DNA from: Geodermatophilus obscurus
GTDB taxonomy: Bacteria > Actinomycetota > Actinomycetes > Mycobacteriales > Geodermatophilaceae
Assembly (NCBI RefSeq): GCF_900143215.1
Contig: NZ_FRDM01000001.1
Span: 248,001 to 312,000 of the forward strand
Reading direction: 5' to 3'
Length of the DNA stretch: 64,000 nt
Below the pieces are notes generated by a model. It saw only the letters and a program-made list of their open reading frames with translations. It was not told the DNA's origin and ran no database searches. The position numbers were made by a program, and so were the translations under genes. Position 1 is the stretch's first letter, and every line of letters begins with the position of its first letter. This document shows, piece after piece, positions 54,598 through 63,052 of the stretch.

Positions 54598-56400
54598 ATG
54601 ACACGAGCAGCGTCCCCGCAGGGCGTCCCGGTGCAGCGACGCGGGTCCCCCGACGTCGACGTGCTGGTCGTGGGCGCCGGCCCGACCGGCCTCACGCTGG
54701 CCTGCGACCTGCGCCGCCGCGGTCTGGCCGTCCGGGTGGTCGAGCGGCTGCCGCAGCCGGAGCCCAAGTCGCGCGGCAAGGGCGTGCAGCCACGCACCCT
54801 TGAGGTGTTCGACGACCTGGGCGTCGTCGACCGGGTGCTCGAGGCCGGCTGGTCCCGCGACCTGCGGGTGCGCTGGTACGTCCAGCGGGAGCTGCTCGTC
54901 GACCTGCGCCTGCCGGGGCGCGACCCGCTGCCCGACACCCCGCACCCGAACCTCGTGCTCATCCCGCAGTGGCGCACCGAGCAGGTGCTGCGCGAGCGGC
55001 TGACGGAGCTGGGCGGAACGGTCGAGGAGGGCCGCGAGCTGGTGGACCTGGAGCAGCAGGAGGACGGCGTCCTCGCCCGCGTCGCGACGTCCCCCGCCGG
55101 CGTCGCGGAGACGATCCGGGCCGCCTGGGTGGTGGGCTGCGACGGCGGCCACAGCCGGGTGCGGGATCTGCTGGGGCTGGCGCTGGAGGGGGACTCGCGC
55201 GCGGAGCGCTTCCTGTTCGGCGACGTGGAGGTCGACGGGCTGGAGCCGGCCGACAGCGGGTACGTGTGGTTCGACGGTGGTGAGTACCTCGCGGCCAGCC
55301 CGTTCCGCGGACTGCGCTCGTGGCAGGTGCAGGCCAGCCTGCCCGCGGGAACCCTGGAGCCCGAGTCGCTGGAGCTGCTGCAGCGGCTGTTCACCGAGCG
55401 CAGCGGGCTGTCGCACGTCCGCCTCTCCTCCCCGACCTGGCTGTCCACCTGGCACAGCAACGTGCGGCTGGTCGACCGCTACCGGGTGGGCCGGGTGCTG
55501 GTGGCCGGGGACGCCGCGCACCTGCACAGCCCCGTCGGCGGCCAGGGGATGAACACCGGCGTCCAGGACGCGTACAACCTCGGCTGGAAGCTCGCGCTGG
55601 TGGTCCGGGGCCGCGCACCCGACCGCCTCCTCGACACCTACGAGGAGGAGCGCCGGCCCATCGCGCAGGCCGTGCTGAGCGGCAGCGACCTCGGATACCG
55701 CGCGGTCTTCGGCGCCGACCCGGTCACCACCTTCCTCCGCGAGCACGTCCTGACCCCCGCGCTGCGGGTCCCGGCCGTGCAGCGGGCCATCCTCGGGGGC
55801 GTCAGCGAGCTGGACCTGCACCACCGGGGCAGCTCCCTGGCGGAGGAGCACGGCACGCCGCTGACCGCCACCCGCTGGAGCCCCGGCCACGACGACGAGC
55901 GCGCCGACGCGGTGGACCGGCTCCGCTTCGCCCGGGGCGTCCACGCGGGCGACCGGGCCCCGGACGGCGTCGTCCGGGACGCGTCCACCGGGCGAACCGG
56001 GCGGCTGTTCGACGCCTTCCGCGGTCCGCACGCCACCCTGCTGCTGTTCGACGGCGACGCCCGCACCGACGACGGCTACGCCTCGCTCGCCGGGATCGCC
56101 GACGGCGTCGAGCGGCTGTTCGGCGCCGACGTCCGCCCGTGGGTGGTGGTGTGGGGACCGCAGCCGCCCGCCGAGCTGGCCGGGCGGCGGGTGCTCCTCG
56201 ACCCGGACGGCGAGACGCACCGGCGCTACGGTGCGACCGCCGAGGCCCTGTACCTGATCCGCCCGGACGGCTACGTCGGGCTGCGCGCCCAGCCGGCCTC
56301 GGAGGAGGTCCTCGTCCGGTACCTGAGGCGGGTGTTCGACCGCGCCGGAGCCGACGTCCCGCAGCCGGAGTCCGCCTCGTCGACGGGGAGCTCGCGCTGA
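54598..56400 (+). CDS. FAD-dependent monooxygenase (PheA/TfdB type)
   Basis: A 600-residue flavoprotein hydroxylase. The FAD motif is VDVLVVGAGPTGLTLACDLRRRG near the N-terminus, followed by WVVGCDGGHSRVRDLL (about 178) and GDAAHLHSPVGGQGMNTGVQDAYNLGWKL (about 303-331). The C-terminal thioredoxin-like domain ends in YLIRPDGYVGLRAQPASEE. ATG 54598 follows GGGAGG. Substrates in this family are phenols or polyketides. A remnant of a second such gene lies at 4805-5123. Confidence 0.92.
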   Translation: MTRAASPQGVPVQRRGSPDVDVLVVGAGPTGLTLACDLRRRGLAVRVVERLPQPEPKSRGKGVQPRTLEVFDDLGVVDRVLEAGWSRDLRVRWYVQRELLVDLRLPGRDPLPDTPHPNLVLIPQWRTEQVLRERLTELGGTVEEGRELVDLEQQEDGVLARVATSPAGVAETIRAAWVVGCDGGHSRVRDLLGLALEGDSRAERFLFGDVEVDGLEPADSGYVWFDGGEYLAASPFRGLRSWQVQASLPAGTLEPESLELLQRLFTERSGLSHVRLSSPTWLSTWHSNVRLVDRYRVGRVLVAGDAAHLHSPVGGQGMNTGVQDAYNLGWKLALVVRGRAPDRLLDTYEEERRPIAQAVLSGSDLGYRAVFGADPVTTFLREHVLTPALRVPAVQRAILGGVSELDLHHRGSSLAEEHGTPLTATRWSPGHDDERADAVDRLRFARGVHAGDRAPDGVVRDASTGRTGRLFDAFRGPHATLLLFDGDARTDDGYASLAGIADGVERLFGADVRPWVVVWGPQPPAELAGRRVLLDPDGETHRRYGATAEALYLIRPDGYVGLRAQPASEEVLVRYLRRVFDRAGADVPQPESASSTGSSR

Positions 56401-56520
56401 GGTCCGACGGGACGCGAGGGGTCCGCCGAGTGGGCCGGGGCGCGGCACTCCGACGTCCGGTCCTCAGCCGGGGCACCGAGCCCTCCGCGGGCCGACCTCG
56501 GAGCAGGGCGGCCCGCCGAC

Positions 56521-57063
56521 TCAGGAGTCCAGCAGGAGCCTGAGCTCGTCGCGCACGGCCGAGAGGTCGACCCCGCGGTCGTGCAGCACCTTGGCCGCCA
56601 GCCCCTGACCCTCACGGAGCAGGCCGAGCACGATGTGCCCGTCGGTGATGGTCCTCGCGCGCATCGCCAACGCCTCGCGCAGCGACAGCTCGAGCACCTT
56701 CTTCGCGCGGGACGTGAAGGGGATGTGCGCGGGGCTCCTGGGCAGCCGGCCGCGGCGCGGGGCGTCCAGTGCGCCCGGGCCGAAGGTCGCCTCGGCGACG
56801 TCCCGGACGGCGTCCAGGTCGATGCCCAGGGTCCGTAGCGCCTCGGCGTCGAGCTCCGCGGTCCTGAGGTGGGCGGCGACCGCCTCGGCCACCTCGTCGT
56901 GGTCGAGCCCGTGCCGGCGCAGGACGGCCGTCGTCGGGGTGTCCAGCCGCAGCTGGGCGAGCAGCAGGTGCTCGGTGCCGATGTGGCCGTGCCGGAGGGC
57001 ACGGGCCTCCTCCTGCGCCAGCACGACGACCTGGCGGGCGTCGGCGGTGAAGCGTTCGAACAC
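56521..57063 (-). CDS. Stand-alone Clp N-domain protein
   Basis: A 180-residue protein made of two ClpC-type N-domain repeats: FTADARQVVVLAQEEARALRHGHIGTEHLLLAQL (residues about 5-40) and FTSRAKKVLELSLREALAMRARTITDGHIVLGLL (about 115-150). There is no ATPase domain, so it can only bind substrates, adaptors or ClpC itself. It starts 2 bases after the helix-turn-helix gene and is clearly co-transcribed. A role as a decoy or adaptor for the Clp protease is inference. Confidence 0.9.
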   Translation of the reverse strand: MFERFTADARQVVVLAQEEARALRHGHIGTEHLLLAQLRLDTPTTAVLRRHGLDHDEVAEAVAAHLRTAELDAEALRTLGIDLDAVRDVAEATFGPGALDAPRRGRLPRSPAHIPFTSRAKKVLELSLREALAMRARTITDGHIVLGLLREGQGLAAKVLHDRGVDLSAVRDELRLLLDS

Positions 57064-57065
57064 GG

Positions 57066-57299
57066 TCAGTCCCTCCGCCGGAGCGGCCCGCGGCCGCCTG
57101 CGTGCTTCTTGTGCACCGCCTGCCTCGTGACGCCCAGCAGGTGGGCGATCTGCTCCCAGGTCCAGCCCTGGTCCCGGGCGTTCTCCACCTGCAGGACCTC
57201 CAGCCGCTCGACGAGGGTCCGCAGCGCGCGGACCGCCTTCAGCCCGACCGCGGGGTCGCGGCTGCTGGCGGCGGAGGCCACCTGTGCTGTGTCGGCCAT
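57066..57299 (-). CDS. Helix-turn-helix protein paired with the Clp N-domain protein
   Basis: A 77-residue DNA-binding protein. ALRTLVERLEVLQVENARDQGWTWEQIAHLLGVTRQAVHKKHAG carries the helix-turn-helix near the C-terminus. ATG 57299 is chosen over 57335 because a promoter (TTGACA, 17 bases, GACAGT) ends 7 bases before it, and because the longer form would begin inside the operator. It probably represses its own operon through the two identical palindromes at 57303-57346. Confidence 0.85.
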   Translation of the reverse strand: MADTAQVASAASSRDPAVGLKAVRALRTLVERLEVLQVENARDQGWTWEQIAHLLGVTRQAVHKKHAGGRGPLRRRD

Positions 57300-57346
57300 G
57301 ACGTCAACTGTCGTTGACGCAACGAGCCGTGTCAACTGTCGTTGAC
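57300..57346 (-). promoter_or_regulatory. Leaderless promoter embedded in two identical 16-bp operators
   Basis: GTCAACTGTCGTTGAC occurs at 57303-57318 and 57331-57346 (plus-strand reading), each with 6-base inverted arms, 28 bases apart. On the minus strand TTGACA (57335-57330) lies mostly in the outer operator and GACAGT (57312-57307) in the inner one, 17 bases apart. The start codon follows 7 bases later. A bound dimer at each site would cover both promoter boxes. Confidence 0.85.
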
Positions 57347-57357
57347 GCGGCAGGGTG

Positions 57358-57657
57358 TCAGTGGATTTGGTGGTGGGTGACGGTGCGTTCGCGGTCGACC
57401 AGCCAGCGGTCGTCCTCCGGGTAGAAGACGGCGGTCGAGACGTCGTCCCCGGCGAAGGCGCGGACGGCGTCCAGCGAGGTCCAGAAGCTGAGGGTGACGA
57501 CCTCGGTACGGCCGTCGTCGAGGTCCCGGGTGAGCAGGTGCGCCTCGAGGTTCCCGGGAGTGGCGCGGTACTGCGCGATGCCGGTGTCGCGGACGTAGGC
57601 GACGTAGGCGTCGCGGTCCTCGGTGCGGACCCAGCCGCGCCAGGTGCGGGCGATCAT
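57358..57657 (-). CDS. Small dimeric alpha/beta-barrel protein
   Basis: A 99-residue protein with the ABM-like fold: MIARTWRGWV ... YVAYVRDTGIAQYRATPGNLEAHLL ... EVVTLSFWTSLDAVRAFAGDD, and the C-terminal TVTHHQI. It resembles DUF-type quinol or haem-handling monooxygenases of unknown substrate. GAGGAGG is upstream of the ATG at 57657. It ends just before the double operator of the helix-turn-helix gene. Confidence 0.82.
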   Translation of the reverse strand: MIARTWRGWVRTEDRDAYVAYVRDTGIAQYRATPGNLEAHLLTRDLDDGRTEVVTLSFWTSLDAVRAFAGDDVSTAVFYPEDDRWLVDRERTVTHHQIH

Positions 57658-57678
57658 CGTCCACCCCTCCTCGAGGGT

Positions 57679-58200
57679 TCAGGCCACGGCTGCCTCGTCG
57701 CCTCCGGTCAGCCGCAGCAGGTCGGCGTAGGTGAGCGAGACCATCGTGTGGTGGTCGCCACCGCCGGCCCAGAGCAGTGGGTGCGCCGCGAGGTCGACGT
57801 CGACCAGCGCGCGCAGCGGGGCGGGGTGGCCGGTCGGTGCCACCCCGCCGACCTCCTGGCCGGTCGCCGCGAGGACGAGGTCCGGCGAGGCCCGCCGCAC
57901 CCGCCGCGCGCCGACCAGGGCCGCCACCTTCGCCGTTTCCACGCGGTGCGCGCCGCTGGCCAGCACCAGCAGCGGGGCGCCGTCGGCGTCGAACACGAGG
58001 CTGTTGGCGATGGCGCCCACCGCGCAGCCGAGCGCCGCGGCCGCGGCGGCTGCCGTCGGCACCGGCTGGTCGAAGCGGCGCACCTCGGCGTCCACCCCGG
58101 CCTCGCGGAGCGCGGCGACCACCCGGTCGACCGGGCTCCCGGTGCTGCCCCCGGGTCCGCTCCCGCCCGGCGGAGCCGGGGTGGCAGCAGAGTCGCTCAC
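57679..58200 (-). CDS. YbaK/EbsC family aminoacyl-tRNA deacylase
   Basis: A 173-residue member of the YbaK/prolyl-tRNA editing superfamily, which hydrolyses mischarged tRNA. FDQPVPTAAAAAAALGCAVGAIANSLVFDADGAPLLVLASGAHRVETAKVAALVG and the GQEVGGVAPTGHP loop are diagnostic. GTG 58200 overlaps the stop of the upstream oxidoreductase gene by four bases. Confidence 0.9.
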   Translation of the reverse strand: MSDSAATPAPPGGSGPGGSTGSPVDRVVAALREAGVDAEVRRFDQPVPTAAAAAAALGCAVGAIANSLVFDADGAPLLVLASGAHRVETAKVAALVGARRVRRASPDLVLAATGQEVGGVAPTGHPAPLRALVDVDLAAHPLLWAGGGDHHTMVSLTYADLLRLTGGDEAAVA

Positions 58201-59162
58201 AGGGTGAAGACGATCTTCCCCGCAGTCCGGCCCTCGAGCATGCGCTCGAAGCCCTCGCGCGCCTGCGCCAGCGGCAGCTCGACGTCGATCACCGGGCGGA
58301 CGCCGGTGGCCGTGCACATCCGCAGGAGCGCCTCGAGCTCCTCACGGGTGCCCATCGTCGAGCCGATGACCGACAGCTGGGTGAAGAACACCCGGTTCAG
58401 CTCGGCACCGGGGTTGGCGCCGGTGGTCGCGCCGGAGATGACGATGACGCCGCCGGGCTTGAGCGACTTGACGCTGTGGCTCCAGGTCGCCTCGCCGACG
58501 GTCTCCATCACGCCGTCCACCCGCTCGGGCAGCCGGGCGCCGGTCTCGAACGCCTGATCCGCACCGAGGTCGAGGGCGCCCTGCCGCTTCTCCTCGCTGC
58601 GGCCGGTCACCCACACCCGGAAGCCGGCGGCCTTGCCGAGCACGACCAGCGCGGTGGCGACGCCGCCGCTGGCGCCCTGCACGAGCACGGTCTGGCCCGG
58701 CCGCAGCCCGGACTTCACGAAGAGCATCCGGTAGGCGGTCAGCCAGGCGGTGGGCAGGCACGCGGCCTCGGCGAGGGACAGCTCGGCCGGCTTGCGCAGC
58801 ACGTTGCGCCGGGGGACGGCGACCCGCTCGGCCATCGTGCCCTGGTGGAGCTCGGAGAACAGCGTGCGCTTGGGGTCGAGCGTCTCGTCCCCGATCCAGT
58901 CCGGGCTCGCGACGACGCCGTGGACGACGACCTCGTTGCCGTCCTCGTCGAGCCCGGCCGCGTCGGTGCCCAGGATCATCGGCATCCGCTCCTGCGGCAG
59001 CCCGACCCCGCGCAGGCTGAACAGGTCGTGGTGGTTCAGCGAGACGGCCTTGACCTGCACCGTCGTCCAGCCGTCGGACACCTCCGGCTCGGGGCGCTCA
59101 CCGACCTCCAGGACGGAGAGCGGGTCCTTCGGGGCGGGCGTCGAGACGAAGGCAGCGAGCAT
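58197..59162 (-). CDS. Zinc-binding-type alcohol dehydrogenase/quinone oxidoreductase family protein
   Basis: A 321-residue medium-chain dehydrogenase. N-terminal GroES-like fold (VKAVSLNHHDLFSLRGVG) and a Rossmann fold with VLVQGASGGVATALVVLGKAAGFRVWVTGRS, close to the AxxGxxG motif of quinone oxidoreductases. The structural zinc cysteines are absent. NADPH-dependent reduction of quinones or enones is likely but unproven. It is translationally coupled to the YbaK gene. Confidence 0.9.
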   Translation of the reverse strand: MLAAFVSTPAPKDPLSVLEVGERPEPEVSDGWTTVQVKAVSLNHHDLFSLRGVGLPQERMPMILGTDAAGLDEDGNEVVVHGVVASPDWIGDETLDPKRTLFSELHQGTMAERVAVPRRNVLRKPAELSLAEAACLPTAWLTAYRMLFVKSGLRPGQTVLVQGASGGVATALVVLGKAAGFRVWVTGRSEEKRQGALDLGADQAFETGARLPERVDGVMETVGEATWSHSVKSLKPGGVIVISGATTGANPGAELNRVFFTQLSVIGSTMGTREELEALLRMCTATGVRPVIDVELPLAQAREGFERMLEGRTAGKIVFTL

Positions 59163-59281
59163 GGTCGGACGCTAACGGAGGGACCCACCGGCGGCGACGT
59201 CGGGCCGCGCCCGCAGGGGTGGGCAGGACCGTCGCCGTCCGGGACCATCCGAGGTCCAGGCCCTGCCGACCGGAGACGGCG

Positions 59282-60166
59282 ATGACCGTGCCCACACCAC
59301 CGCAGCCCCTGCTCGTCGACGCCCGCAACGCCGAGATGGCCAGCGCCTGGAACGGCGAGGAGGGCGCGGACTGGGCGGCACGGGCCGACCGCTTCGACGC
59401 GGCCTCGGCGGCCTTCGACCCGGCGCTGTTCGCCGCGGCCGGGACCGGCGCGGCCGACCGGGTGCTCGACGTGGGGTGCGGCGCGGGGGTCTCGACCCGC
59501 GCGGCGGCGCGCGCGGCGCCCAGCGGGCACGCGACCGGGATCGACCTGTCGGCTCCGCTGCTGGCCGAGGCGCGCCGGCGCAGCGCGGCCGCGGGGCTGG
59601 CCAACACGACGTTCCTCCAGGGTGACGCCCAGGTGCACCCCTTCGAGCCCGCGGCGTTCGACGTCGTCGTCAGCCGGTTCGGGGTGATGTTCTTCGGCGA
59701 TCCGGTGGCGGCCTTCGGCAACGTGGCGCGGGCCCTGCGCCCAGGCGGGCGGCTGGCGGTGCTGTCGTGGCAGCCGCTGGCCCGCAACGAGTGGCTGCTC
59801 GTGCTCCGCCGGACCCTGGCCGCCGGCCGACCGCTGCCCGAACCGCCGGGGGACGCTCCCGGGCCGTTCGGCCTGTCCGACCCCGACCACGTCCGCCGGG
59901 TCCTGGCCGCCGCGGGGTTCGGGTCGGTCCACCTCGCCGAGGTGCCGGGAGCAGTGCGGCTGGGCGCCGACGCCGAGGACGCGTTCGACTTCGTCTCCGG
60001 GCTGGGGATGGCCCGGGGCCTCCTCGGCGGGCTCGACGACGGCGCCCGGCGGGCCGTGCTCGACGAGCTGCGGGCCGCGCTGGCCGAGCACGCGACACCC
60101 GACGGGGTCCTGCTCGGTGCGGCCGCCTGGCTGACCACCGCCCACCGGGGTGCAGCGGTCGGCTGA
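59282..60166 (+). CDS. Class I SAM-dependent methyltransferase
   Basis: A 294-residue methyltransferase. Motif I is [20 protein letters not shown] (about 59-78), followed by GIDLSAPLLAEARRR, a motif II-like FDVVVSRFGVMFFGDP and LRPGGRLAVLSW. The family includes UbiE/MenG-like and small-molecule methyltransferases; the substrate is unknown. ATG 59282 is chosen on family length. It stands alone, divergent from the oxidoreductase gene. Confidence 0.9.
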   Translation: MTVPTPPQPLLVDARNAEMASAWNGEEGADWAARADRFDAASAAFDPALFAAAGTGAADRVLDVGCGAGVSTRAAARAAPSGHATGIDLSAPLLAEARRRSAAAGLANTTFLQGDAQVHPFEPAAFDVVVSRFGVMFFGDPVAAFGNVARALRPGGRLAVLSWQPLARNEWLLVLRRTLAAGRPLPEPPGDAPGPFGLSDPDHVRRVLAAAGFGSVHLAEVPGAVRLGADAEDAFDFVSGLGMARGLLGGLDDGARRAVLDELRAALAEHATPDGVLLGAAAWLTTAHRGAAVG

Positions 60167-60180
60167 GTCAGCTGGGCCGG

Positions 60181-60248
60181 CGAGTGAGCAGTTGCCGTCG
60201 GCGACACGCACGCACACGCCGGGCGGAACGGCCGCAACTCCCCACTCG
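60181..60248. repeat. 68-bp imperfect palindrome
   Basis: CGAGTGAGCAGTTGC (60181-60195) and GCAACTCCCCACTCG (60234-60248) pair at 13 of 15 positions. It lies 14 bases after the methyltransferase stop and may end its transcript. It resembles the dispersed palindromes elsewhere in the window in shape, not in sequence. Confidence 0.7.
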
Positions 60249-60257
60249 GCAGGCGGC

Positions 60258-60516
60258 CAGCGGACGATGACACGCCCTCCGCTTCCGCGCCTCGGTCCGC
60301 TCCTCGCTCGCTGGCGCTCGCTGCGATGCTCCCGAGCCTGTCAGCGGACGATGACACCTGTCCGCTTCCGCGCCTCGGTCCGCGCCTCGCTCGCTGGCGC
60401 TCGCTGCGATGCCCCTCGAGGGCGGCTGTCAGCGGACGACGACCCGTGTCCGCTTCCGCGCCTCGGTCCGCGCCTCGCTCGCTGGCGCTCGCTGCGATGC
60501 CCCTCGAGGGCGGCTG

Positions 60517-60517
<1 letters not shown>
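60258..60517. repeat. Three tandem copies of an 84-88 bp unit at the selD 3' end
   Basis: Units begin at 60258 (84 bp), 60342 (88 bp) and 60430 (88 bp), each with CAGCGGACGATGAC or a near copy. That sequence also occurs at 60518, where it is the complement of the last selD codons (VIVR). Each unit also holds CTCGCTCGCTGGCGCTCGCT, which can fold on itself. The array arose by tandem duplication that includes the selD end. Confidence 0.9.
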
Positions 60518-61536
<1,019 letters not shown>

Positions 61537-61559
61537 CAGGCCACCGTAGGCTCCCCGGC

Positions 61560-61652
61560 GGAGGCGTCAGGGTGTCTGGTGGCCCCCGCGGCCTCTAAAG
61601 CCGACGTGGCCGAGCATCTCGGTCAGGCGGGTTCGATTCCCGTCCGCCTCCG
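61560..61652 (+). tRNA. selC: Selenocysteine tRNA with anticodon CTA (reads UAG)
   Basis: A 93-base tRNA between selD and selA. Acceptor GGAGGCG pairs with CGCCTCC (the next pair is U-C); D-stem of six with GG in the loop; T-arm GCGGG-TTCGATT-CCCGT; long variable arm GGCCGAG-CAT-CTCGGTC. These are tRNASec features, and the location fits. The anticodon stem CGGC/GCCG closes the loop CTCTAAA, so bases 34-36 are CTA. The normal tRNASec loop is CTTCAAA with TCA. CCA is not encoded. An anticodon CTA pairs with UAG, so Sec would be inserted at UAG. Such tRNASec(CUA) has been reported from Geodermatophilus and Blastococcus. Confidence 0.92.
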
Positions 61653-61727
61653 CCGACCCCGCCCGCCCGCGGGCCGCCGTCCCGACCGGGGCGCGGCCCG
61701 CCAGGGCCGCGGGCACCGGCTGCGACC

Positions 61728-61733
61728 TACGCT
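61728..61733 (+). promoter_or_regulatory. -10 element TACGCT of selA
   Basis: TACGCT ends 8 bases before ATG 61742, close to the leaderless spacing. Confidence 0.55.
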
Positions 61734-61741
61734 CGGCGCCG

Positions 61742-63052
61742 ATGAGGAACGACCCGCGGCGGCAGGTGCCGCGCACCGACGCGTTGCTCGCCGACCCGCA
61801 GCTGGTCGCCGCCGCCGACCGGCTGGGCCGCGACCTGGTCAAGGCGGCCGTCCAGGACGTCCAGCGGCGCGTCCGCGACGGCGTGCTCGCCCCCGGCGAC
61901 GCCGTGCCCGCCGTCCTGGCCGCCTTGCCGGCGACGGCCGGCAGCCTGCGGCCGGTGCTCAACGCGACCGGCGTCCTCGTGCACACCAACCTGGGGCGCG
62001 CGCCGCTGTCCCCGGCCGCGGTGGCGGCGGTCGTCGCCGCCAGCGGCACCACCGACGTCGAGCTCGACCTGGTCACCGGCCGGCGCGGACCCCGGGGCGA
62101 GGCAGCGCTGGCCGCGCTGGTCGACGCCGTCCCGGCCGCGGAGGCCGCCCTGGTGGTGAACAACTGCGCCGCCGCGCTGGCGCTGGTGGCCACCGCGCTC
62201 GGCGGCGAGCTGGTCATCGCCCGCGGCGAGCTGGTCGAGATCGGCGACGGCTTCCGCATCCCCGAGCTGCTCGAGGCCACCGGTGCCCGGCTCCGCGAGG
62301 TCGGGACGACGAACCGGGTCGCGCTCGAGGACTACCGGCGCGTGCTTGGCCCCGGCACCGGCGCGGTGCTCAAGGTGCACCCGTCGAACTTCGTGGTGCG
62401 CGGCTTCACCCGCTCGGTGCCGGTGGCCGAGCTCGCCGCGGGGCTGGCCGGCAGCGGGGTCCCGCTGGTGGCCGACGTCGGCTCCGGCCTGCTGCGCCCG
62501 CACCCGGTGCTGCCCGACGAGCCGGACCTGCAGACCACCCTCGCCGACGGCGCCGACCTGGTGCTGGCCAGCGGCGACAAGCTGCTCGGCGGGCCGCAGG
62601 CCGGGATCGTGCTCGGCCGCGCCGACCTGGTGCAGCGGCTGCGGCGGCACCCGCTCTACCGGGCGCTCCGCGTGGACAAGACGACGCTGGCCGCGCTGGA
62701 GGCCACGCTGCGCGGCCCGCAGCCGCCGGTGCAGCAGATGCTCGCCGCGGACGTCGACGGCCTGCGCCGCCGCGCCGCCGCGGTCGCCGCCCGGTTGACG
62801 GTCGCCGGGCTGGACGCGGTCGCGGTCGACTCGCAGGCCCGCGTCGGCGGGGGAGGGGCGCCGGAGCACCCGCTGCCCAGCGCCGCGGTGTCACTGCCCG
62901 CCGGGTTCGCGGTGCCGCTGCGCGCCGGGACGCCCCCGGTGGTCGGGTACCTCGCGGGGGACCGCACCCTGCTCGACCTCCGCAGCCTGCGCACCGAGGA
63001 CGACGAGGCGCTGGCCGCCGCGGTGCTGGAGGTGGCCCGCCGGTGGACGTGA
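61742..63052 (+). CDS. selA: L-seryl-tRNA(Sec) selenium transferase
   Basis: PLP enzyme of 436 residues that turns Ser-tRNASec into Sec-tRNASec. Family blocks are RPVLNATGVLVHTNLGRAPLS, VNNCAAALAL, EIGDGFRIPE, HPSNFVVRGF and the PLP lysine in SGDKLLGGPQAG (Lys280). It must recognise the unusual tRNA, but SelA is known to read the body of tRNASec and not the anticodon, so no change is expected. It overlaps selB by 10 bases. Confidence 0.97.
   Translation: MRNDPRRQVPRTDALLADPQLVAAADRLGRDLVKAAVQDVQRRVRDGVLAPGDAVPAVLAALPATAGSLRPVLNATGVLVHTNLGRAPLSPAAVAAVVAASGTTDVELDLVTGRRGPRGEAALAALVDAVPAAEAALVVNNCAAALALVATALGGELVIARGELVEIGDGFRIPELLEATGARLREVGTTNRVALEDYRRVLGPGTGAVLKVHPSNFVVRGFTRSVPVAELAAGLAGSGVPLVADVGSGLLRPHPVLPDEPDLQTTLADGADLVLASGDKLLGGPQAGIVLGRADLVQRLRRHPLYRALRVDKTTLAALEATLRGPQPPVQQMLAADVDGLRRRAAAVAARLTVAGLDAVAVDSQARVGGGGAPEHPLPSAAVSLPAGFAVPLRAGTPPVVGYLAGDRTLLDLRSLRTEDDEALAAAVLEVARRWT

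Noticed and set aside
61560-61652. Reading selC as a normal UGA-decoding tRNASec
   Set aside because: TCA does not occur in the loop; only CTA sits between the conserved CT and AA of the seven-base loop.
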